From NCBI GenBank assembly GCA_963823435.1, contig CAWGLN010000002.1, positions 1-64,000 of the forward strand: DNA of 64,000 nucleotides, in the 5' to 3' direction. Numbering within the stretch: position 1 is the stretch's first letter; the number at the start of each line of letters is the position of its first letter. Positions 29,971-38,759 of the stretch are shown piece after piece. Source of the stretch: CAKZML01 sp963823435. GTDB taxonomy: Bacteria; Pseudomonadota; Gammaproteobacteria; Steroidobacterales; BM003. The notes beneath the pieces are model-generated. The model was not told the DNA's origin and ran no database searches. It saw only the letters and a list, made by a program, of their open reading frames with translations. The translations under genes and the position numbers were made by a program.

Positions 29971-31076
29971 CTAAAGACGCGTCAGCAATGCGCCGATGGA
30001 AATGAAATGAAATTCGTAACGAGCGGGCTCAGCAAGGAGCGTGCTTCGACCCGCTGATAAATCGCTTCAACGATCTCATTTTTCCGCTGCTCGGCGACCA
30101 GCTCGGCGTACCAATGCGGAAGCAACCATGGGTTCGGTGAATGCTCGCATGAACCCGGTGAAGTCGCGAGCCCAGGTCGCCTGGTCGCCGGTTTCCGCCA
30201 GGGCCGTATTGAAAGGAACGGGAACATCGCGGCATTCCGCCTTGACAACGCGAAACGCACGAGAGAGCCGGTCGTCTTGCTCAATGGGAGCCAACTCAAT
30301 TCTTCGACGCTGCGAAAGTAGACGGGAATGACGAAGTCCTCATAGAATTTCCGAGAGAGCTTTCCCTCTTCCACCAGGTACTAAGATCGCATCGCTCAGG
30401 CCATCGTAGATCCCATAGCTGGTCGAAACATCGGCGTTTCTTCCGAACACTTGCACGAGCAGATGCCCGCCGCTGGTGATCTCGTCGGCCCGAGCCAAAA
30501 AGAATCGATGGAGATCTTCCGCGGCTTGACGACGAAACGGCTCCCGCTCGATCTCGGTCGACCCGACACCCTCTCGGGAAGCCTTGGGACTTGGCTTCAT
30601 CGGCATGACAAAATTTGGCAACCTGTCCTCGGGCTTCGTTTCGAGATATCCGATCGCATTGAAAGTCGTTGCAATGGACAGGCTTTGGGAAGGAACCAGG
30701 CGATTGAATGCGGACCCTCCGATGGCTCCTGGAAAGATACGATCTCCCTCAAGCGCAGCGTCTCCGCCTGGAAACAAGTTGGCGAACAGACGGTTGAAGT
30801 CATTCGTGGGAAGATCGCTCAAGTAAACCGAGATGGGTGGATCCGACACCTTGGCACGCTGTCGATCAGGCGTTTCATTGCGTAAACGGCGTTTCCCCCT
30901 TCCGACGAACCAATGTCCAATATCGTGTACGGGGCATCGCTTTGAGACGGAACCGCCTGAGCTCTCAATGGCCTCCTCAAGCCAGGCAGAAAAGGTTCGA
31001 TGGCAGCTCGTTGAGCGGCCGAGTGTGCATCGTAGTATCCACCTGCTTTCATACCCGTTATCGCTGGCATGGCCAT
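29971..31076 (-). CDS. SABATH-family (salicylic acid carboxyl methyltransferase-like) SAM-dependent methyltransferase (frameshifted)
   Basis: About 365 residues from ATG 31076 to TAG 29971, with shifts near 30850, 30370 and 30100. The N-terminus reads MKAGGYYDAHSAAQ, matching the plant MxGGxGxxSYxxNS/Q region, then YTILDIGSSEGGNAV for SAM binding. Further landmarks match the family in order: YLSDLPTNDFNRLFANL (plant: LNDLPGNDFN), FPGAIGGSAFNRLVPSQSL (plant: GVPGSFYGRLFP.SL), the following NAIGYLETKP, and GGHLLVQVFGR. SABATH enzymes methylate carboxyl groups or ring nitrogens of small molecules using SAM. The family is best known from plants; the substrate here is unknown. It is convergent with the sulfatase operon and downstream of sulfatase 3. 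Confidence 0.8.
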
Positions 31077-31095
31077 TCTCCCTGGGAGTTGGTTT

Positions 31096-32544
31096 TCACA
31101 AATCGTTGTCGCGGACTTCGGCTAGTTTGCCAGTCATGCTCGCACGCATTCGTTGCACGATCGCCTGATGCTCGGCGGAATCGGCAAGGTTCTGGTACTG
31201 CTTGGGATCACGATGGACATCAAATAACTCGATGCCTCCCGATGCATCCTCATTGTACTGAATGAAGGCCCATCGGTCTTCGCGCAGCAAGAAACCCTTG
31301 CGCATCGGTGCCACGCTGAAAGCCGCCTCGCGCACCGTTTGCGACGGATCGTCGAATAGGCCGCTGATGTCGCGGCCCTGCAGATGCGTGGGAGGCTCGA
31401 GACCACAGAGCCTGGAGACCGTTGGATAGAGATCGAGCAACTCTACCAGGCTGTCACAGACGGCCGGTTTCTTGCCGGGTACCCTGATGATCAACGGCAC
31501 GCCGGCCGATTCATCGCGGAGTGAGACCTTGGCCCAAAAGTCGTGCTCACCCAAGTGATAGCCGTGATCACTGGTGAAGATCACAATCGTGCGATCTTCC
31601 AGACCGCTTTCTTTGAGTGCATGGAGTACCTTGCCGACCTGTGCATCCATGAAAGCGACGGCCGCGTAGTAGCCGCCCATTGCTTTCTGCTGGCGGCGAA
31701 TGTCCATCTTCATGTTCAGGCTGGTCTTGTAGTTGATGCCCGCCTCAGGGATGTCGTCCCAATCACCTGCGACCTTTTCCGGCAAACTCATCGTCGAATA
31801 CGGCAGGAACGGAGTGAAGTACTTGCGAGGCGCGACAAACGGAACATGAGGGCGAACAAAACCAACCCCCAGCCAAAATGGTTGCTCGCGATGTTGATGG
31901 ATCAACTCAACCGCTTTGGCAGCTGTCTTGCCATCCGAATGAACCTCGTCGTCGCCGTCAGCCTCGACCACCACGAAGGTATTGCCGCCAACCACCGGCT
32001 TTCTTCCATCCGGATTGCCCTCGAGCGTTTCACCATCTCCGGCCGCCTTCCATTCCGGTCCCGGACTGTTGAATCGTTCGCTCCATGACCGTTCATCGTC
32101 CGCTCCGTTGTAGTCGCGATCATCACCACCCGTATCGACGCCGCCAATCTCGATGCCACCCGGGACACCCATGTGAAAGATCTTGCTGACGCGAGCCGCA
32201 TAGTAGCCGTGATGCTTGAAGTGTTCCGACCAGGTCGGACGATCGCCAATTTGCGGACGAGGATTCGTGTAACCCAACACACCCGTCGCATGCGGATAGT
32301 AACCTGACATGAACGACGCCCGAGACGGCCCACAGTAGGTGCCCTGGCAATAAGCCCGCGTGAATCGGGTGCCAGACGCGGCAAGGGTATCGATGTTTGG
32401 CGTCTGACACACGCGATTGCCGTAACAGGACAAAGCAGTGGCCGTCAGATCATCAGAGATGATGAACAGCACGTTGTATCCAGTGGCCTCAGCGCGAAGC
32501 GGTATCGGCGAAACCACGATGAGGCCCAAGGCAAGCAGTAGCAT
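31096..32544 (-). CDS. Secreted sulfatase 3, iduronate-2-sulfatase-like
   Basis: An intact frame of 482 residues from ATG 32544 with signal peptide MLLLALGLIVVSPIPLRA. It shows NVLFIISDDLTATALSCYGN, the formylglycine site YCGPSRASFMSGYYP (CGPSR), FKHHGYYAARVSKIFHMG (Lys/His pair), FWLGVGFVRPHVPFVAPRKY, VIFTSDHGYHLGEHDFWAK and SLVELLDLYPTVSRLCGL. The SDDLT/CGPSR/FVRPHxPF combination is that of iduronate-2-sulfatase-like enzymes, so a uronic-acid 2-sulfate is a plausible substrate, by inference. The open frame extends upstream through a 14-bp tandem repeat, but the signal peptide fixes the start. It is followed 19 bp later by the methyltransferase gene on the same strand. Confidence 0.92.
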   Translation of the reverse strand: MLLLALGLIVVSPIPLRAEATGYNVLFIISDDLTATALSCYGNRVCQTPNIDTLAASGTRFTRAYCQGTYCGPSRASFMSGYYPHATGVLGYTNPRPQIGDRPTWSEHFKHHGYYAARVSKIFHMGVPGGIEIGGVDTGGDDRDYNGADDERSWSERFNSPGPEWKAAGDGETLEGNPDGRKPVVGGNTFVVVEADGDDEVHSDGKTAAKAVELIHQHREQPFWLGVGFVRPHVPFVAPRKYFTPFLPYSTMSLPEKVAGDWDDIPEAGINYKTSLNMKMDIRRQQKAMGGYYAAVAFMDAQVGKVLHALKESGLEDRTIVIFTSDHGYHLGEHDFWAKVSLRDESAGVPLIIRVPGKKPAVCDSLVELLDLYPTVSRLCGLEPPTHLQGRDISGLFDDPSQTVREAAFSVAPMRKGFLLREDRWAFIQYNEDASGGIELFDVHRDPKQYQNLADSAEHQAIVQRMRASMTGKLAEVRDNDL

Positions 32545-32567
32545 CCGGATCACGACACAACCTTTCG

Positions 32568-32604
32568 AATCGGGACATTCCAATCGGGACATTCCAATCG
32601 GGAC
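32568..32604. repeat. 14-bp tandem repeat upstream of sulfatase 3 (about 2.6 units)
   Basis: The 14-bp unit beginning at 32568, 32582 and 32596 (AATCGGGACATTCC and its partial third copy) repeats exactly. It lies 23-60 bp upstream of the sulfatase 3 start, in the presumed leader or promoter. Confidence 0.85.
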
Positions 32605-32755
32605 CGACCACGTGGCGAACCGACGGAGACACAATCGCTCACGTTCCGGTAAACAGCCGCAGTATACGCCATGGGCGGACCCCGAAAGGTTTGCGCAGGG
32701 ACGGTTGTCCGCGACTCCTGCGCCATGAGGAAGTCCGCGCAGAGAGCAAGACGCG

Positions 32756-34622
32756 TCAAAAATCCCTCAGGGATCGAGGTGGCACTGCGACTCGTAGTGC
32801 GTTGACGACCGCAAAGACGTCGATCACCTCCTGGGTCACCGCGCCGGCCACGGGAGGCAGGTAACCGAACGCGGCGACGATCATGGCGACCACGCTTAGT
32901 GCCATTCCACCCACGGCGCTCTGCAGCGCGATCCGTCGCATGCGGCGACTGATGTGCATCAACTCGTCCACTTTCTGCAAGCGACGAATCCATGACGACC
33001 GCGCCTGCCGCTTCGGTCGTCACGTCGCTGTTCTGACCAAAGGCCACGCCGACCGTTGCGGCCATCAAGGCGGGAGCGTCGTTGATGCCGTCGCCGACGA
33101 ACAGCGTATCGGCCAACGCCGTCTCTCTTCGTACAATCTCCAGTTTCTCCTCCGGGCTCTTCTCCGCCATGAACCTCACCGACGCCCACCAGGTCGGCCA
33201 GGTATCGGACTTCCGACTCGCGGTCGCCGGACAGGAGCATCACGCGGTGGATGCGATGTCGCGGCCGAAGATGACGGATGAACGGCGCACCTTCGCGACG
33301 CGGCGTGTCGCGAAAGCGGTAGGTCGCGGCGTAACGATCGTCGATCAGGATGACGCACTCGAGTCCGCCGGCTGGCGGCGGCAGACATCGGGCAGCGTCT
33401 GGCTCTGCGGCGCTGAAGTGCCTTGCGGCTGGTGACTCGGATCGTCTTGCCGGCGACGCTCGCCCGAAAAGCCCCTGCCCCGGCTTTTCGCTGATTTCGC
33501 TCGCCTCGTGAATCGCCACACCGCTTCGTTCCCAGCCGCCGTCACGGCTTCGGCCAGCGGATGCTTCGAATACTGTTCGATGCTCGCCACCAGGGACAGG
33601 ACCTCGTTGGGTTCGAAACGCCGCGGCACAGATCTGCTCGGTCAGCTGTGGCTCGCCGTACGTCAGCGTGCCCGTCTTGTCGAAGATGACGGTGCGGCAG
33701 CGTGTCGATCTTTTCCAGCACGGTCGGATCTCGGATCACGATCGCCCGGCGGGCCGCGAGCGAGATGGAACCGATGATGGCCACCGGAATGGCGATCAAC
33801 AGCGGGCAGGGCGTGGCGACGACCATCACGGCCAGAAATCGCACCGCGATCGCCGCTGATCATCCAGGCGACGACGCCAATGGCAACCGCGATCGGCGTG
33901 TAGACGGCGCCGAGTTGGTCGCCCAATCGTCGGATCCGCGGCCGCTGCTGTTGCGAGCTCCTGCATCACCTTCATGATCTGTGCGTAGCGCGAATCGACG
34001 GCCAGCTTGTCGGCACGGATGGTCAGGGCCGATTCACCGTTGATCGCCCCCGACAGGACCGTCGAGCCGGGTGTCTTGGACATCATGTACGGCTCGCCGG
34101 TCAGGTACGATTCGTCCATCACGCCGTGCCCCTCGATCACCGTGCCGTCGATCGGACAGATTTCGTGCGGAAACACCAGCACGACGTCGCCAACGTCGAT
34201 CTGATCCAGCGGTCACGTCTTCGAGCTGCGAATCGGTCTTGCGATGGGCGACGAACGGCATGCGTTTGGCCAGCGCCTGCGAGGACCGACGACGCACTGC
34301 GGACCGCGTAGGCTTCGAGCGCTTCACCGCCGGAGAGCATCAGCACGACCAGCGTTCCGGCCAGGTATTCGCCCAGAATGATCGAGGTCACGATCGAGAT
34401 TCCGGCCAGCAAGTCCGAGCCAAACTCGCGGCGCAGCACCTTGAGCAGCAATTCCAAGACCAATGGAATCCCGCCCAGGACCAAGGCGATGTACAAAGGC
34501 AGATTGACCACGTGCGGCGAAGCCTCGGTCAATTGCCACAGCAGCAGATGGATCGCGATCGCGATGACAGCCAGAATCGCAATGATCAGTTGCCTTCGTT
34601 CGCCAATCAGGTTCTTCAACAT
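32756..34622 (-). CDS. P1B-type heavy-metal ATPase with TPCPLL motif (many frameshifts)
   Basis: About 620 residues over seven or more frame pieces. In order: membrane helices from KNLIGERRQLIIAILAVIAI, FGSDLLAGISIVTSIILGEY, the actuator-domain DESYLTGEP, the membrane metal site VVATPCPLLIAIPVA, phosphorylation motif DKTGTLT (readable in a shifted frame near 33680), the HP-type SIEQYSKHPLAEAV, MLLSGDRESEV, and the hinge LFVGDGINDAPALMAA, ending with two helices to 32756. SKHPLA and the absence of an N-terminal metal-binding domain are as in short P1B pumps. The membrane motif is CPL, not CPC or CPH, so metal specificity (Zn/Cd/Co?) cannot be read. The indel density is the highest in the window. 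Confidence 0.82.
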
Positions 34623-34874
34623 AGGCCGGTGGTTTGTCACATGGAGGACCGGTGCATTCACGAACGGCTATGAACGCGGAATGAGCCAATCGGTGGCTTC
34701 GGCAAATATTCAATGGGACGCTGGAAACCAGCCTGAAGATACCATCGGTTTGTCGTACAGTAGAGGGGCGCTTGATACGAACTGGATACGAAGTAGAACC
34801 GGCACGAGCCTTATCGTCACACGAACGATGATGTCGGAACCGGTCGCATGCAAACCTGAACGCGAGATCGCTTC

Positions 34875-35963
34875 ATGAGCTGGTCATTGAAAATTGCACG
34901 AATCGCCGGGATTGGCGTGTATGTGCATTGGACCTTCTTTCTGCTGTTGGCCTGGATCGCCTTCGCGCAATTGGCGGGCGGAGAAAGTGTGGCGGCCGCA
35001 TTGAGCGGAATCGCGTTCATTTTGGCACTGTTCCTCTGTGTGGTGTTGCATGAGCTGGGGCATGCGCTGACGGCGCGACGATTCGGCTGTCAAACACGCG
35101 ACATCACGCTGCTGCCGATCGGTGGCGTGGCTCGGCTGGAACGCATTCCCGAAGTACCGATCCAGGAATTCTGGGTGGCAATCGCCGGCCCCGCCGTCAA
35201 CGTGGTCATCGCCGCGGTGCTGTTTGCGATCTTGATGCTCGCCGGCCAGGCCTATCAGCTCACGGCGACGACCATGTTTGGGGGAGCCTTCCTGGTCAAA
35301 CTGATGTGGGTCAACATTGCGCCGGTGCTATTCAACCTGTTGCCCGCCTTCCCGATGGACGGCGGACGTGTGCTCCGCGCCCTGCTTGCCACACAAATGT
35401 CCCGCGTCAAAGCCACGCACATCGCCGCCAACGTGGGGCAGCTCATGGCGATCCTGTTTGGCGTCACCGGTTTTCTTGCCGGTAACTGGGTGCTTCTGTT
35501 CATTGCCTTCTTTGTATACATCGGCGCCCAAGGCGAAGCCCAGGCGGTCGAGATGCGCGCGATCTTCAAGGGCTTTCGAGTTCGCGACGCCATGATTCGC
35601 CAGTTCGAAACCCTCCGCGAAGATGACCTGGTGACGGAAGCAGCTAGGATGGCAACGATCAGCCATCAAAAGGATTTCCCGGTGATGCATGAGGGAACGG
35701 TCACCGGGATGCTGCTTCATCAGGACGTGGTGAAAGCCTTGTCAGCGATGGATGGCAATCCGCGAGTGGCCGATGCGATGCGGCGAGACTGCCAACGAGT
35801 CCATGATGACGAGCCCCTCGATCGAGTCCTGGACAAGATGAACTCCAGCGGCTGCCCAACGTTGCTGGTCGAGCGACAGGACCAACTGGTGGGCATTCTT
35901 TCACAAGAGCACCTCGCCCAGTGGTTGATGTTGCACGCTTCGCTGCGTGAACGAAGCGGCTGA
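34875..35963 (+). CDS. M50-family (site-2-type) membrane metalloprotease with CBS domains
   Basis: The intact 362-residue frame has the active-site helix LCVVLHELGHALTARRFG (HExxH at about 61-65), IGGVARLERIP, and the third zinc ligand NLLPAFPMDGGRVLRALL (about 155-165). Five or six membrane helices surround it. After about residue 235 comes a pair of CBS modules (RDAMIRQFETLREDDLVTEAA and VADAMRRDCQRVHDDEPLD, the first split). This is the SpoIVFB/Rip3-like group with CBS regulation, which cleaves substrates inside the membrane. ATG 34875 is the obvious start. The neighbouring ATPase is divergent. Confidence 0.94.
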   Translation: MSWSLKIARIAGIGVYVHWTFFLLLAWIAFAQLAGGESVAAALSGIAFILALFLCVVLHELGHALTARRFGCQTRDITLLPIGGVARLERIPEVPIQEFWVAIAGPAVNVVIAAVLFAILMLAGQAYQLTATTMFGGAFLVKLMWVNIAPVLFNLLPAFPMDGGRVLRALLATQMSRVKATHIAANVGQLMAILFGVTGFLAGNWVLLFIAFFVYIGAQGEAQAVEMRAIFKGFRVRDAMIRQFETLREDDLVTEAARMATISHQKDFPVMHEGTVTGMLLHQDVVKALSAMDGNPRVADAMRRDCQRVHDDEPLDRVLDKMNSSGCPTLLVERQDQLVGILSQEHLAQWLMLHASLRERSG

Positions 35964-36086
35964 GACGCGTCCAATGGTGGGAATCCCGCCACATCGAGCT
36001 TGCCTCGAGGCCCCTTTCGGCGTATGATCGATGCAGAAACAAATTTTGTAACTGCAGAATCCTGAACTGCAATACTGGGAAGCCAC

Positions 36087-36605
36087 ATGGCCGCTATTTC
36101 TATTTCGCGAGACGATTTCCTCGCCGATCACCAGGGACGTACCTTTGCCGACGTGGCGAACGACCCCAAGCAGCCTTTCGATCTGATCCTGGCTTTCTTC
36201 AGCGATCCTGATCGCCAGCGGCGGATGGAGGAATCGGAAATCCATCACGACCGATCCCCGTTGGCTGGCGTGGTCAGAGAATTGGAATCGCAACCGAAAA
36301 TCGACCGCTTTCTCGCCGGAGCCCACGCGCGCCGAAACGCTCGATTTCGCCAGGCGATCGGTGTGTTGGTTCGGATCGTGATGGAACGTCGCGGCTGGCA
36401 GAAAACCGGCCGCAAGGGCTCCCTTGGCGTTTGCGCCGCAGGAGCGTCCAAAACGCCAGCCCACAACAATGGCGGCCTGGCGTTCTGGTTTGTACGCGCC
36501 GAGCGATATGAACTTAGCAGCGGCATGCCATTTTGCTCCGTTCGAATGCGGTGCAAGGAACTTGAGTCGCGACCACCGAGAAAGCAGACGCGAGCCAAAT
36601 CGTAG
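36087..36605 (+). CDS. Hypothetical protein
   Basis: 172 residues, soluble, starting ATG 36087. The N-terminus DDFLADHQGRTFADVANDP is acidic; the middle is Arg-rich and helical (HARRNARFRQAIGVLVRIVMERRGW); the end has WFVRAERYELSSGMPF with two Cys. I recognise no domain. Base and codon use match neighbours, and the frame is intact, so it is probably a real planctomycete-specific gene. It lies in a run of small same-strand genes (36087-37766). Confidence 0.55.
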   Translation: MAAISISRDDFLADHQGRTFADVANDPKQPFDLILAFFSDPDRQRRMEESEIHHDRSPLAGVVRELESQPKIDRFLAGAHARRNARFRQAIGVLVRIVMERRGWQKTGRKGSLGVCAAGASKTPAHNNGGLAFWFVRAERYELSSGMPFCSVRMRCKELESRPPRKQTRAKS

Positions 36606-36739
36606 TTCGACTTGACTCTCGGTCCGGGGGCCTGGCGTTCGGGCTGGCGGCCCATTCTTCCAGTCGAAAGAAATCGACGGAACACGAAGCAATGGACTGC
36701 GCCGATCAGCTGCGCATGGACCGATGTCGGACGTATTCA

Positions 36740-37093
36740 ATGAATCTTTTTTATCGAGTGATCGGTTGCTTCTCAAAACGTCAACAGGCGTTCTGGCTTT
36801 ACCGGCGCGGCGGTTCAAGCGCCAAGAAGCACGACCATCAGTCCGCGATCGAACATTACACGACGGTGATCGCGATGGCGGCACCGCCGGCCGATCTCAG
36901 GGCGATGTCGTTGTACAACCGGGCCCTTGTCTTTGCCGCGACGGATGATACCAAGAAGGCCATTGCTGACCTGCGTTCGGTTCTTGCATCGCCGGGTGCT
37001 CCCGAAGACGTGAAGACCGAAGCCACAAGAAAACTGGTGCGAATCCAGCAGCGGGCCGATCGACTCCAACCTCAGGCGGTGTGCGATGGTTGA
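36740..37093 (+). CDS. Small TPR-like protein
   Basis: 117 residues from ATG 36740 (an earlier in-frame codon exists but this Met precedes the conserved part). Residues about 25-110 contain two to three tetratricopeptide-like helical pairs: FWLYRRGGSSAKKHDHQSAI, LRAMSLYNRALVFAATDDTK, KAIADLRSVLASPGAPEDV. TPRs mediate protein contacts. It overlaps the next gene by 8 bp, so the two are co-translated and probably interact. Confidence 0.7.
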   Translation: MNLFYRVIGCFSKRQQAFWLYRRGGSSAKKHDHQSAIEHYTTVIAMAAPPADLRAMSLYNRALVFAATDDTKKAIADLRSVLASPGAPEDVKTEATRKLVRIQQRADRLQPQAVCDG

Positions 37094-37538
37094 GGCAAAC
37101 CAGTCCGCCCGGCGACTTGCCAACTTGCATGTGTGTCAAGCACAAGAGTCGGTAGCATTGGATCAGCTGCGCCACGCGCTGGTGCGTCCTTCGACGCCCG
37201 CACAACGACAATCGCTGATCCCCATTGTGGATCGTCTGATGGACACGCTATCCCAACATTTGATGGTGGCCAGCGAAGGGGGATACATGTGCGAAATCGC
37301 CAAGGAACGTCCCAATTGGCATCGGCGAATCGATTCCCTGCACGGTGCCAACCTCTGGTGCATTTCGTCACTCGCGGGACTGCGCGATGACCTCGAGCAT
37401 CAATCGTCGACTTCGCTTGATTCGCATGCCATGAATGCAGATCTTCATTCGTGGATGCATTCGCTCGCTTCGGTCCGTGAATGCGAATCGCTGGTACTGC
37501 AGCGTGCCTATTCACTCGATCTCGGCGGTGAAGCTTGA
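37086..37538 (+). CDS. Hemerythrin-like helical protein
   Basis: 150 residues, all predicted helical. Pattern LMDTLSQHLMVASEGGYMCEI followed by NWHRRIDSLHGANLW and a final long helix DLHSWMHSLASVRECESLV (shown approximately) gives spaced His and Glu residues resembling hemerythrin-type iron-binding bundles; the EGGYM segment is similar to planctomycete hemerythrin-like proteins I know of. The ligand set is incomplete by eye, so iron binding is inference. It overlaps the TPR gene by 8 bp and is followed 42 bp later by a zinc-ribbon gene. Confidence 0.45.
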   Translation: MVEANQSARRLANLHVCQAQESVALDQLRHALVRPSTPAQRQSLIPIVDRLMDTLSQHLMVASEGGYMCEIAKERPNWHRRIDSLHGANLWCISSLAGLRDDLEHQSSTSLDSHAMNADLHSWMHSLASVRECESLVLQRAYSLDLGGEA

Positions 37539-37580
37539 GTTCGCGTTCGAGCCGGGACCCCCAGCCCAAGGAAACAATTC

Positions 37581-37766
37581 ATGAGTGACAAGAAACCGAT
37601 TCCGCTGATGCGTGAATGCAATGGCAATCCATGCCCGGTATGCGGAAAGAAATCATACTCGCGTGGTGGCATTCACCCGCAGTGCGCCGTCAAGCAGGCG
37701 GATGCCATGTCCAAGGCACTGATCGCTGCCCAGCAAAAAAGTGACGCCATCATTGCAATCGAATAG
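37581..37766 (+). CDS. Small zinc-ribbon protein
   Basis: 61 residues. The centre has CNGNPCPVCGKKSYSRGG then HPQCA: four Cys/His positions (C-x4-C-x2-C and HPQC) that could bind one zinc, followed by a helix (VKQADAMSKALIAAQQ). Such ribbons bind nucleic acid or protein. ATG 37581 has a clear AAGGAA ribosome site. It is the last gene of the same-strand run and converges with the secreted protein gene. Confidence 0.6.
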   Translation: MSDKKPIPLMRECNGNPCPVCGKKSYSRGGIHPQCAVKQADAMSKALIAAQQKSDAIIAIE

Positions 37767-37780
37767 GGCCAGTGCGGTGC

Positions 37781-37810
37781 AAAAAGCCGCCGCAAGCGAT
37801 TTCACTTGCG
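37781..37810 (-). terminator. Terminator-like hairpin downstream of the secreted repeat protein
   Basis: On the minus strand CGCAAG (37810-37805) pairs with CTTGCG (37796-37791), followed by GGCGGC and a run of T (37785-37781). It lies after the probable end of the gene at 37853 and argues against the longer open frame that reads through it. Confidence 0.6.
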
Positions 37811-37852
37811 ACGACTTGTTTCTGATTCTGGCTGAGTATCGTCGGGTAGCCA

Positions 37853-38405
37853 TTATCGGTTGAAGAACGTGATCCTGCTCGGAGCCAGTCGAGTTGTAGA
37901 CCGCTGGCTGCTCGGTCTGGTAGACCGGTTGTTGATTCCAACGGTTGTCGACCGCCTTTGCCCGCGAGTTGCTGTATTGACCATAGGTGGCAATCGCTGC
38001 GGCGTTCGATCGAGCGTTCGACCAGTTTCCGTTGGCGATCGCCGTGCTGTTACTGCGAGCGAATCCGCCCAGGCTGATGGCGGCCGAGTCGGCGTTCGAT
38101 CGGGCTCCCCAGCCGTTGGCGTACGATCGACCCTTGCTGATCGCGACGCCACCAGCGGCGATGGCCGTACTGCTTCCCGATGCGAAGCCGCCGTTGCGAC
38201 CACTTCCTCGCATGTCGGCTCGAGCGTATCCGCCGTCCGTTGCGATCGCGGTTGCGTCCAATCGGGTGTTGCCCCGGCCGCTGGCGGTCGAGATTGCCGT
38301 GCCACCGGTCGAGTAGCTCGAGGCGGTGACTTGGGCGTCTGCTTCCACGGCAGCCAGAGAGACAGCGGCGACGGCGAAAGCGGTGGTGAGGATGCGAATG
38401 ATCAT
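37853..38405 (-). CDS. Secreted Ala/Ser/Gly/Asn-rich low-complexity protein (probable frameshift near the end)
   Basis: From ATG 38405 the product has a signal peptide (MIIRILTTAFAVAAVSLAAVEADA). The mature part is a degenerate repeat of about 14-16 residues with the core S/N-x-A-x-A-I-A/S-x-G-G, for example STAIAAGGVAISKG, SDAAISLGGFA-like and NAAAIATYGQYSNS. It resembles exported structural or filamentous repeat proteins. The longer open frame continues to 37653 through a terminator and into a convergent gene; a one-base shift near 37890 would instead end it at TAA 37853, which I prefer. Function unknown. A second Gly/Asn-rich secreted protein lies at 42727. Confidence 0.65.
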
Positions 38406-38759
38406 GGTTAGGGTCCTTTTCAGATTCTGGGGGGTTTCGTTTTTTCCAGGCCTGGTTGCCTTCACGAGAACCTGCGTAAGAACCTGCAAAACCCCTTAAA
38501 GCATTTTGCAGACTTTTTCCCCGCCAAGCGATTTCCGGTGAAAACGCCGTAAACTGCGGTGTCATTCGATTTTTTCTGGATCGATCGGCAAGGCATCGGG
38601 ACCGCCACCGCGCTCGCGGGCCCGCTAGAATTGGGCCTAGAAATGGCGGAGCCATGAGGACTCAATCTGAGCCATTTTCGCGACTACCTTCGGGGTCGAC
38701 GAATCGGAACCGGTGCTCCCGTCGAGGGCGCTGCGTCTTCCACGGCTCCGTATCACCCA
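38406..38759. other. Divergent promoter region
   Basis: No gene is visible between the secreted protein (minus) and the large kinase (plus). The stretch contains T-rich and GGGG/TTTT segments near 38430-38450 and 38510-38580 that may be the secreted gene's leader and promoter. No motif is clear enough to name. Confidence 0.4.

Noticed and set aside
37653..38405. Longer version of the secreted repeat protein ending at 37653
   Set aside because: It would read through a terminator-like hairpin and overlap the convergent zinc-ribbon gene; a one-base shift gives a clean end at 37853.
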